Positions 1-7,156 of a stretch of DNA of 33,091 nt are shown piece by piece (position 1 is the first letter of the stretch; every line of letters starts with the position of its first letter). Source of the DNA: Chthoniobacterales bacterium (lineage in GTDB: Bacteria; Verrucomicrobiota; Verrucomicrobiia; Chthoniobacterales; UBA10450); the NCBI GenBank assembly GCA_013821455.1, contig JACDGS010000044.1:1-33091 (forward strand), written 5' to 3'. Made by a program: the position numbers and the translations under genes. The notes under the pieces are model-generated. The model had not been told where the DNA came from. It did not search any database and saw nothing but the letters and a program-made list of their open reading frames with translations.

Positions 1-133
1 GCGCAACTCGTGGCGCGTACTTTTCGCGAAATAGAATGCCGTTCGAAGTTCGGCGGAGACTCCGCCGAACGACGGGTTAACAACCCGTCCTCCCCGGAGC
101 TGCTTGCATCCGCGCTGCCTTTACTCGTTAGGC
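1..133 (+). repeat. Intergenic interspersed repeat, copy A
   Basis: This stretch matches 4389-4529: both begin GCGCAACTCGTGG, run through a CTTTTCGCG segment and a CCGAACGACGGGTT segment, continue GTCCTCCCCGGA, and close with TTTACTCGTTAGGC. The central part contains a palindrome (GACGGGTTAACAACCCGTC). The window may start inside the element. It lies just downstream of the stop of the phospholipase D gene on the opposite strand. No coding potential is evident. The shared closing motif ties it to the dispersed TCGTTAGG motif. Confidence 0.75.
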
Positions 134-148
134 AAGCCAATACCCGCG

Positions 149-1567
149 TTATTGGATCGGCGCGAGCAAACGCGCGGCGCGCGTGGCGAAGCGGAACCAG
201 AAGCCGCGGTTTCGGACGGCCTCGGCGCTGACTTCCTCCGACCGGGCAAAGTCGTTCTCCAGCATCTGCCGGACGCGGCCGGCGAAATCTTCGTCCGCGA
301 CTGCGATGGTGATCTCGAAATTCAGGCGAAAAGACCGGTTGTCGAAATTCGCCGTGCCAACTGTCGCGTAGTCGTCGTCCACGAGGACGACCTTCTGGTG
401 GGCGAACCCGGCCTGATAGCGAAAGACCTTCACACCTACACTCGTTAGGCTGCTCGTGCAGCACCAGTTGGAGAGAGCAACGAGCGGGCCGTCGGATTTG
501 TCCGGAATCAAGAGCCGCACTTCGACACCGCGCAAAGCCGCCAGTTGCAGCGCGCTGATGAATTGTTCGTCGGGAATAAAGTAGGGAGACGAAATCCAAA
601 GGCGTTTCTCGGCGCGGTTGACCACGTGCAGGAAAAAGAGAGTGCAGGTCTCGAGCGGGTCGGAGGGTGCAGAGGGGAGACAGAGGACATCGCGCCGTGC
701 CCCGGATGGCGCTACCTCGATTTTCCAGTCGAGGTCGAGGAATTGTTGCGTGGCCCAATGCCAGTCTTCGTAAAAAACGAACTGCACGCCGGGCACGACC
801 GGGCCGGTTACTTTTACATGCGTATCGCGCCAGGGATGAAGTTTTACCCCTTTGCCGAGATACTCGTCGCCGACATTGAGGCCGCCGACCCATGCTGCCT
901 TCCCATCGACCACGACGATCTTGCGATGGTTACGAAAGTTCAGCTGCCACCAATTCGACCGTCCATGCCTTGTATTAAAAGGGCGAATCTCGACGCCATT
1001 TGCGATCAGCTCTTCCTGATACTTGGCGGACAAGTGTTTGCTTCCGATCTCATCGAACAAGACCCGGACGCGCACACCTTCCCGAGCCTTGGCGATAAGA
1101 CAGCGCTGGAACTTTCGACCGAGCTCGTCGTCGCGCAGAATGTAAAACTCAACCAGCACATAACTGCGCGCCGCCTCGATCCCAGAAAAGATGGAAGCGA
1201 AAGTCGCGTCGCCATCGATGAGCAGATCGACATCGTTGCCCTTGGTGAAAGGGAGTTTCGCCAGGTGCTCGATGAGCGCGGCGTGTTCGCGCCCGGGGTG
1301 CGCGAGAAGATCGCGCTCGATCAATTCCCCGAGAAACCTTTGTGCGACCTCGTTGGTTTTTTGCAACTCATCTCGCCGCTTCGAGATGTAGCCGTGAAAT
1401 TTTGTGCGACCGAAAATCCAATAAGCCGGCACACTCACATACGGGAACGCGACCAGGACGACCGCCCACGCGATCGCGCCCTGCGCCGTGCGCACATCCA
1501 TGATCGCACGCACCGCCGTGAGCACGCCTAACGAGTGGGCCAGAAGCACAAAGATCGCCCAGAACAT
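149..1567 (-). CDS. cls: Cardiolipin synthase-like phospholipase D family protein
   Basis: This 472-residue protein has the full architecture of bacterial cardiolipin synthases, which join two phosphatidylglycerol molecules at the inner membrane. Two N-terminal hydrophobic segments (about residues 2-22 and 30-52) would anchor it. Two HKD motifs follow: HRKIVVVDG (H214, K216, D221) and HQKVVLVDD (H390, K392, D397), each followed by a G-N type motif. The length fits the family (about 470-500). The start is the ATG at 1567 opening MFWAIF; a partial copy of this 5' end lies further upstream (1711-1762). The gene contains two copies of the CCTAACGA motif. One is encoded with TTA and the other with CTA leucine codons, both unusual in this GC-rich gene. 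The family assignment is secure; the substrate is inferred. Confidence 0.93.
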   Translation of the reverse strand: MFWAIFVLLAHSLGVLTAVRAIMDVRTAQGAIAWAVVLVAFPYVSVPAYWIFGRTKFHGYISKRRDELQKTNEVAQRFLGELIERDLLAHPGREHAALIEHLAKLPFTKGNDVDLLIDGDATFASIFSGIEAARSYVLVEFYILRDDELGRKFQRCLIAKAREGVRVRVLFDEIGSKHLSAKYQEELIANGVEIRPFNTRHGRSNWWQLNFRNHRKIVVVDGKAAWVGGLNVGDEYLGKGVKLHPWRDTHVKVTGPVVPGVQFVFYEDWHWATQQFLDLDWKIEVAPSGARRDVLCLPSAPSDPLETCTLFFLHVVNRAEKRLWISSPYFIPDEQFISALQLAALRGVEVRLLIPDKSDGPLVALSNWCCTSSLTSVGVKVFRYQAGFAHQKVVLVDDDYATVGTANFDNRSFRLNFEITIAVADEDFAGRVRQMLENDFARSEEVSAEAVRNRGFWFRFATRAARLLAPIQ

Positions 1568-1762
1568 CCCGGATGGTTACGCGGAACTCGCGTCGGCAGG
1601 AAGGAAAAGGGAGGGAAATCCTCCACAGATTACGCAGATGACACAGATTAAGCAGAAACCCACTCCGGAATAATCTGTGAAAATCTGTGTCATCTGTGGA
1701 CGAATCCTCCGTGGGCCAGCAGGATGAAGATCGCCCAAAACATTCCGGATGGTTACGCGAAA
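1535..1762. repeat. Partial duplication of the cls 5' end
   Basis: The segments 1535-1586 and 1711-1762 are imperfect direct copies of about 52 bp covering the first codons of the phospholipase D gene and its immediate upstream sequence. On the minus strand the second copy starts at an ATG ending at 1743 and reads MFWAIFILLAH before it runs into unrelated sequence. A CACAGATT-type palindromic repeat lies between the two copies. The second copy is a dead gene start, left by duplication or recombination. Confidence 0.75.
1623..1700. repeat. CACAGATT-type palindromic intergenic repeat, copy 1
   Basis: The left arm (CCACAGATTACGCAGATGAC) and right arm (AATCTGTGTCATCTGTGG) are inverted copies, so the element can fold into a long imperfect hairpin. 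A diverged second copy lies at 2121-2200. From memory, repeats of this type recur in the intergenic DNA of environmental bacteria. Confidence 0.8.
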
Positions 1763-2008
1763 TCGGATGGCTCTGCACGAAAGGAAAACGTCGCGGGGTG
1801 GGGCCGAGGTCCCGCGCTTTGCGCGAATGGAAGCATTCCGCTGAGCAGGCAGCTTTAGGACTTTGGATGACGGCAGTCTAACGTCTTGAGGTGTGTCACG
1901 ACCGCAGGGACCGGTCGATATATTGTCTTACGTTACTCGGGCTGCGGGATCTAATTCGTCTAAGGGTGGTGATCAAACACAGATGGAATTTGTCCTGGGA
2001 CTTGGACA

Positions 2009-2078
2009 CGATTAACAGGATTTACTGGATGGAAAGAGGGCAGACGGTCTATCTTCGCATCCCGCTTAATCCTGTGAA
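2009..2078. repeat. GATTAACAGGATT-type palindromic repeat
   Basis: ATTAACAGGATTTAC on the left is matched by an inverted, imperfect copy on the right (TTAATCCTGTGAAAC). This is a second family of hairpin-forming intergenic repeat, next to the CACAGATT copies. Confidence 0.6.
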
Positions 2079-2120
2079 ACCCATTCTGAAACTCCGACGG
2101 ATGGAAGGAGAGAATCTTAA

Positions 2121-2200
2121 ACCACAGATTGCGCGGATGACGCAGATTGAGCAGAAACCAACTGTCTGAATAATCTGTGTAAATCGGTGGAATCTGTGGA
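2121..2200. repeat. CACAGATT-type palindromic intergenic repeat, copy 2
   Basis: The order of blocks is the same as at 1623-1700: CCACAGATT, a GATGACGCAGATT block, GAGCAGAAACC, AATAATCTGTGT, GAATCTGTGG, with several substitutions. It lies about 90 bp upstream of the transketolase start. Confidence 0.8.
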
Positions 2201-2293
2201 CAGATCTCCCCTCGACGTTAATTCCGCTCCACCGCAACCCTCCCAAAAAACTCGCATTTCCAATCGCGCGCGTTTTGCATGTAGAGTGGCCGC

Positions 2294-4279
2294 ATGAGTT
2301 TGAATCTTGAAGTCCTTTCCCGCGCCGCGAACGAAGCGCGCGGCCTCGCTATCGATGCCGTCCATGCCTCGCAATCGGGTCATCTCGGTTTGCCCTTAGG
2401 CTGCGCGGAGATGGGCGCGGTCCTCTACGGCAACGCGTTGAAATATAATCCCGACGAACCGCGCTGGATGAATCGCGATTACCTCATCCTCTCGGCCGGA
2501 CACGGCTCGATGTTCCTCTACGCCTGGCTGCATATGAGTGGTTTCGATTTGCCGATGTCGGAGCTAAAAAACTTCCGCCAACTGCACAGCAAGACGCCGG
2601 GACATCCGGAGTTCTTCGAAACGCCGGGAGTCGAATGCACCACGGGTCCGTTAGGCCAGGGCGTGGGCAACGCGGTCGGCGTGGCGATGGCGGCGAAAAT
2701 GGCCGCGGCGCATTTCAACACGGATGCGCATAAGATTTTCGACCAGCACATCATCTGCCTCGCGGGCGATGGCTGTTTGCAGGAAGGCGTGAGTGCGGAA
2801 GCGAGCGCGTTCGCGGGACATTTCGGGCTCGATAATTTGATCCTGATTTACGATTCAAACGCGGTCACGCTCGATGCCATGGCGAAGGCCACCCAGAGCG
2901 AAGACACCGCGATGCGCTTTCGCGCCTATGGCTTCGATGTTCAGGAAATCCAGGGCGAAGACATGCAGGCCTTTCTCGACGCGCTTAATACGGCGAAGGC
3001 GAGTGACAATGGGAAGCCGAAGTTCATCGTAGCTCATACTCTGATCGGGAAAGGCATTCCCGAAGTTGCCGGGACGAGTAAGGCGCACGGAGAAGGAGGC
3101 GCGAAATACGCCGATGAAGCGCGGAAGGGTCTGGGTTTGCCTAACGAACATTACTATGTCTCGCAAGAGACCTATGACTACTTCGCCGGACATAAGAAGG
3201 AGTTATTGGCCGATTACGATAAGTGGGAGAAGACCTACGAGGCCTGGCGGAAGGAAAATGGCGAGAAGGCAAAGTTGCTCGACGATGCGATCGATAAAAA
3301 AGTGCCGGACGATCTCTTCGAGAAGATCGCGCAATTCCCTAACGACACTAAGATCGCGACGCGCAAAGCTGGGAGCGAAGTGCTGCAACCACTCGCGCAG
3401 GCGATGCCGTTTCTCATTAGCGGCAGTGCCGATCTGCACGGCTCGACTCTGAATTACATCAAGGATGGCGGCGATTTTACGCGCGATAACTCAAGCGGCC
3501 GCAACATCCATTTCGGCATTCGCGAGCATGGCATGTGCGCGATCATGAATGGCGTGGCTTACCATGGGATCTTCCGCGCTTCGGGCGCGACGTTCCTGGT
3601 TTTTGCCGATTACTGCCGCGCGTCAATCCGCTTGGCAGCTTTGGCCAAACTGCCGAACATCTACATCTTCACTCATGACTCCATCGCGGTCGGCGAAGAC
3701 GGTCCGACTCACGAGCCAGTCGAGACCGTGGCGAGCCTCCGGGTGATAAAACAGCTCGATGTCATTCGCCCGGCTGATCCGGAAGAGACTGCCGGCGCCT
3801 TCGTCGCCGCAGCGGAGCGCAATGACGGACCGACCCTGCTTGCCCTAACGAGACAAGGAGTGCCGCTCCTAAGTGAGATCGATGTGAAGGTGCGGCGAGA
3901 AGGTGTCCTCAAGGGCGGCTACATCGCGAAGAAGGAGAAAGGGAAACTGGAACTGATCCTGTTATCTTGCGGCAGCGAGTTGCAACACGCGCTCGCGGCC
4001 GCGAAGGAGCTGGGCGAGGGGACGCGGGTGGTTTCGATGCCGTGCTTCGAGCGGTTCGAGCGGCAAAAGGAGAGTTACCGCGAGGAAGTGTTGCCTAACG
4101 AGTGTAGGAAGCGCGTCGCCATCGAAGCGGGGGTGCCGGAGATTTGGTCGCAATACGTTGGGCTCGATGGGAAGATCATCGGCTTGCATCGTTTCGGCCT
4201 GAGCGCGCCCGGAGACAAAGTGATGAAGGAATTTGGCATCGACGCGCAGCATGTGATTGACGCGGCGAAGTCGTTGTAG
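2294..4279 (+). CDS. tkt: Transketolase
   Basis: This 661-residue transketolase transfers two-carbon units between sugar phosphates in the non-oxidative pentose phosphate pathway, using thiamine diphosphate. The full family layout is visible: substrate and cofactor histidines in SGHLGLPLG (H30) and [11 protein letters not shown] (H70), GPLGQG, the metal/ThDP motif beginning GDGCLQEG (158-165) and ending at N189, then the pyrimidine domain with [12 protein letters not shown] carrying the catalytic glutamate, and a C-terminal domain. The length is normal. The ATG at 2294 directly precedes a typical transketolase N-terminus. The gene contains five copies of CCTAACG/CGTTAGG, several spelled with PN or LG codon pairs, which is far above chance. 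Confidence 0.97.
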   Translation: MSLNLEVLSRAANEARGLAIDAVHASQSGHLGLPLGCAEMGAVLYGNALKYNPDEPRWMNRDYLILSAGHGSMFLYAWLHMSGFDLPMSELKNFRQLHSKTPGHPEFFETPGVECTTGPLGQGVGNAVGVAMAAKMAAAHFNTDAHKIFDQHIICLAGDGCLQEGVSAEASAFAGHFGLDNLILIYDSNAVTLDAMAKATQSEDTAMRFRAYGFDVQEIQGEDMQAFLDALNTAKASDNGKPKFIVAHTLIGKGIPEVAGTSKAHGEGGAKYADEARKGLGLPNEHYYVSQETYDYFAGHKKELLADYDKWEKTYEAWRKENGEKAKLLDDAIDKKVPDDLFEKIAQFPNDTKIATRKAGSEVLQPLAQAMPFLISGSADLHGSTLNYIKDGGDFTRDNSSGRNIHFGIREHGMCAIMNGVAYHGIFRASGATFLVFADYCRASIRLAALAKLPNIYIFTHDSIAVGEDGPTHEPVETVASLRVIKQLDVIRPADPEETAGAFVAAAERNDGPTLLALTRQGVPLLSEIDVKVRREGVLKGGYIAKKEKGKLELILLSCGSELQHALAAAKELGEGTRVVSMPCFERFERQKESYREEVLPNECRKRVAIEAGVPEIWSQYVGLDGKIIGLHRFGLSAPGDKVMKEFGIDAQHVIDAAKSL

Positions 4280-4388
4280 CTCAGCCGTCGGGCTTTCAGT
4301 TGGGTTTTGGCGCGCAGGATGGGAGCTGGGGAAGACGGGTTGTTAACCCGTCGTCCCGGGCAGTTTTGCGCGGGACAATTTGCGCGCA

Positions 4389-4529
4389 GCGCAACTCGTG
4401 GGGCGTTCTTTTCGCGCGATGGCACGCCCCGCGCAGTTCGGCGCAGACTCCACCGAACGACGGGTTGGCAAGCCGTCCTCCCCGGAGGATGAAGCCGACT
4501 GTTGTGACATGGTCCTTTACTCGTTAGGC
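4389..4529 (+). repeat. Intergenic interspersed repeat, copy B
   Basis: This is the second copy of the element at 1-133, with the same order of blocks and the same closing TTTACTCGTTAGGC. Just upstream, at about 4337-4355, is a GACGGGTTGTTAACCCGTC palindrome, which is the reverse complement of the palindrome inside copy A. No gene is seen. Confidence 0.75.
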
Positions 4530-4563
4530 ACAGTGAACCCGGATGTTGAGGTATCTTGACTCA

Positions 4564-4614
4564 GGCAACGGGAGTTGCCGGAGCAAGTGCGTTACCAAAC
4601 AGAGTTTGGTAACG
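4564..4614. repeat. Paired hairpin repeats
   Basis: Two perfect hairpins sit side by side: GGCAAC-GGGA-GTTGCC at 4564-4579, and CGTTACCAAAC-AGA-GTTTGGTAACG (11-bp stem) at 4590-4614. The same two hairpin families recur near 27890-27935 in the other order, with a compensated A-T to C-G change in the second stem. They could act in transcription termination or be interspersed repeat elements. Confidence 0.7.
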
Positions 4615-4679
4615 AGGAAGGCAGGCAAGCGGCCGCAGCCGCGGCGCTGCTGAGACTCCGTTAAGTCACTGTCACTCGG

Positions 4680-5084
4680 CCCTCCCGGCCGTCAGCTCGC
4701 GCCGGCGCGCGGGACGGGAGCGAGCCATGGGTAGTGCGATAGAGCAAGCCATCACTCCCTTGGACGAGCGCGCACTTCGGGTTTTGGCGTTGGCGCCGGT
4801 GAAGTTAACCCGGACGGTGAAATTACCTTGTCGGCGTAATCCGAAAAACTGTGCCTGAGCCGGCAAAATTGTTCGTGGCGGTCGTGCCGCCAACGGGGGT
4901 CGTGCCGTGAAAGTTACCGGTGCTCGCCTGAACTAAACCGTGATCGGGAGAAGACGTCAGTTCCGTTGAAGTCATGCAGAACGGTCAGGGTCGGAGTTTG
5001 CGCGCGGGCGAGCTGCGGCAGCGCGGCCACCACTGCTGCCAGCGGAAGAACCGCGATGGGGAGGATATTGCGTGATATCTTCAT
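4680..5084 (-). pseudogene. Decayed secreted protein with GloVer-type tandem repeats
   Basis: On the minus strand an ATG at 5084 opens a clear signal peptide (MKISRNILPIAVLPLA... ending ARAQ) followed by TPTLTVLHDFNG, then the frame is lost. Other frames continue with GLVQASTGNFHGTTPVGG, then GTVFRITP, and further on ALVQGSDGLLYRTT. These are the 'GLVQ-DGNFYGTT-GGTVFKI' repeats of GloVer-type extracellular proteins. At least two frameshifts and a truncation separate the pieces, so no intact product is possible. The segment lies downstream of, and on the same strand as, the dockerin-type gene. Confidence 0.7.
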
Positions 5085-5170
5085 TCTTAGTTGGAGTAAA
5101 GTTATTGGCTGTTTTCTGTTCTGGCCGATTAGACTTGTAGGACATGGTAGACGTTGGGAATCGGACTTTA

Positions 5171-5200
5171 GCTCCCGCGAGGACCTCGCCTCGCAGGAGC
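5171..5200. terminator. Hairpin between dockerin-type gene and GloVer pseudogene
   Basis: GCTCCCGCGAGG pairs with CCTCGCAGGAGC with one mismatch, forming a 12-bp stem over a 6-base loop. It lies 18 bp past the stop of the minus-strand dockerin-type gene. No T-run follows, so intrinsic termination is only probable. Confidence 0.45.
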
Positions 5201-5217
5201 TCAGCCCTGCAATCTTG

Positions 5218-6453
5218 TTAGGGTACGGTATGATCCTTATTCACCCGGACCACGTGGCCGTCGGGACGGGCGATCACTCCGTTGACGTTGAGATCAAAGA
5301 GGAAGTTCCCGCTCATCTGGTCGAGCGGTTGGCCGGCGTGCGCTTTCACCGCCGTGAAATCGTTTCCATCCACGATCTGATCCTGGTTCGCGTCGCCCAC
5401 CAAGGCGCGGATGGCGACGTCGTTATCGCCCGTAAGAGGGTTGTTATTGGTATCGTTGATACCGTTTAAAGTCACACTTACGACCGACTGATCGATTGCG
5501 TTACTTAGGTTGAGAGTTAGCTCGTTACCTGAGATGGAAGCGCTGCTGAATGTCGCGTTGACGATCGTGAACTCGTTCGAGCTGATCATGCCGTCGGCGG
5601 CGACGATGTTGTCGCTAAAAGTAAAGACAATCGTGGTCGGACCACCAAGGCGCGGCTCGACCGTGCTGTTTGCAGCCGGATCCAACACCAGGGGTAAGTC
5701 AAAGTCTCCCGCGGCGCCCTGTGTTTTTCTTGAAACGGCACCCGTAAGTTGCAGGGAAGAGGCCGAAGAGACCTCGAGCCTTAGATTGTCAAAATTAATC
5801 TGCCCCGACCCAGTGACTGTCGCCTCAAAAGATAAGGCCCCATTGTTGACGGTCGATCCGGTGGTGACCACCAGGGTGGCGCTACCGGGTTGGGTGAGCG
5901 TCGGCATAACGACCGTCAGCGTACCGCCCAAATCCACTCCACCCGCGAAAAGATGGATCGCAAAGCCGGGGGCAAGCGGCAGGTCAGTCCGCTCGAAAAG
6001 CTGCAGGGTCATCGTGTAGGTGGAGTTCGCGGCGACATTAGTATTAGAGAGAACGTTCGTCGCGCTCGAACTGGTCGAAGGGTTGCCGCTACCGAGCGAA
6101 CCGGTCGGCTGAGTCAGCGGCGCGCCGCCCCCTGTTCCGTAGTAGGTCGCGGGATCGAGAAATTGCACTCCGTCGCCGTTCACGAAACCAAGCACATCCG
6201 CTGTCCCCACGAACCCGTTCGCATCGAACACTCCCACGCCGGTTCCATAACCGGCGGTGTATTGATTAACGCTCAGGTTCCCTCCTCCATTCGAGGTGTT
6301 GTTAGTCGCGTCGAAGGTGCTGTTTGTGATCGGGATCTGCGTTTGCGCGTGCGCGTGCGGAATCCCTGCGATGAGGAGCGCTGCGGCGGTGAGGTGACGA
6401 GCGGACCGAGCCGCGATCTTGGCGAGGATGGTAGTATTGTTGGAGTTTTTCAT
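5218..6453 (-). CDS. Secreted protein with C-terminal dockerin-like calcium-binding repeat
   Basis: This 411-residue protein begins with a long signal peptide (basic start, hydrophobic stretch to about residue 36, ending HAHAQ). The mature part is rich in Ser, Thr, Asn and Gly, as in beta-sandwich extracellular proteins. Near residues 70-100 is a segment with DPATYYGTGGG. The C-terminus carries GDANQDQIVDGNDFTAV, a dockerin type I style calcium loop, followed by a second degenerate one (FDLNVNGVIARPDG). It is likely exported and possibly cell-surface associated. No catalytic domain was recognised. It is followed by a hairpin, and then on the same strand by the GloVer remnant. The start at 6453 is set by the signal peptide. 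Confidence 0.8.
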   Translation of the reverse strand: MKNSNNTTILAKIAARSARHLTAAALLIAGIPHAHAQTQIPITNSTFDATNNTSNGGGNLSVNQYTAGYGTGVGVFDANGFVGTADVLGFVNGDGVQFLDPATYYGTGGGAPLTQPTGSLGSGNPSTSSSATNVLSNTNVAANSTYTMTLQLFERTDLPLAPGFAIHLFAGGVDLGGTLTVVMPTLTQPGSATLVVTTGSTVNNGALSFEATVTGSGQINFDNLRLEVSSASSLQLTGAVSRKTQGAAGDFDLPLVLDPAANSTVEPRLGGPTTIVFTFSDNIVAADGMISSNEFTIVNATFSSASISGNELTLNLSNAIDQSVVSVTLNGINDTNNNPLTGDNDVAIRALVGDANQDQIVDGNDFTAVKAHAGQPLDQMSGNFLFDLNVNGVIARPDGHVVRVNKDHTVP

Positions 6454-6575
6454 TTTTATTTGCTTTCACTTAAGCATGTGAAAAAAAGCCGCCAGAACGG
6501 ACATTGAGTTTTAAAAGATTTTGCTACCGGCTCCCGGCGGAGGGTGTCAGGCTCTGAGACTGATCGAAATCCCGC

Positions 6576-7156
6576 GTGAAATCGGAACCCTCTGAAGATG
6601 TGACCGCGCTCCTGCTGGATTGGCAGCGGCTCGGCGACGAAGAAGCGCCCGCGAAGCTGATGCCGCTGTTTACGAAGAGCTGCGTCGGGTGGCGCGACGC
6701 TATCTGCGGCACGAACGGAGCGATCACACCCTGCAGGCTACGGCGCTCGTCCATGAAGCGTATCTCCAGCTGGTCGATGACACGAAGGTCACTTGGATAG
6801 ATCGAGCGCATTTTTACGGCGTCGCCGCGCGCCTCATGCGTCAAATCCTCATCCAACACGCGCGTGCGCATTCCGCGGCCAAGCGCGGCGGCCCCGAGCA
6901 ACAGAAATTATCCCTCGAGGAAGCGGGCGACCTCGCCAGCGATCGCGCCGTGGAGTTACTGGCCCTCGATGATGCCCTGGAAGATCTGACGAAAATTTAT
7001 CCGCGCAAAAGCAAAGTGGTGGAGCTGAAATTCTTCGGCGGGATGGAGGCGAAGCAAATCTCCGAAGTCCTCCAGGTCTCGGAGAAGACGGTCTTGCGCG
7101 ATTGGAACTTTGCCCGGCTCTGGCTATCCCGGGAGTTGCGCCACGATGCAGCCTGA
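6576..7156 (+). pseudogene. ECF-type RNA polymerase sigma factor, one-base frameshift
   Basis: Two frames together encode one complete ECF sigma factor of the kind paired with Ser/Thr kinases. From GTG 6576 the first frame reads MKSEPSEDVTALLLDWQRLG to AKLMPL. The second frame then carries VYEELRRVARRYLRHER, TLQATALVHEAYLQL (region 2), and KSKVVELKFFGGMEAKQISEVLQVSEKTV (region 4 helix-turn-helix), ending at 7156. The junction is near 6668, where one base is missing. No good start exists in the second frame near the junction. Either the gene is freshly inactivated or this is an assembly error. It overlaps the kinase start by 11 bases, so the two are translationally linked. Confidence 0.85.

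Larger units (their letters stand above)
1568..2293. other. Repeat-rich intergenic region between cls and tkt
   Basis: This 726-bp gap between divergently oriented genes holds no convincing gene. It contains the duplicated cls start, two CACAGATT-type repeats and a GATTAACAGGATT-type repeat. It must also carry the promoters for both flanking genes, but no clear -35/-10 pair was assigned. Confidence 0.6.

Noticed and set aside
545-1531. 328-codon plus-strand frame opposite cls
   Set aside because: It is antisense to a gene with both HKD motifs; the translation has no recognisable domain.
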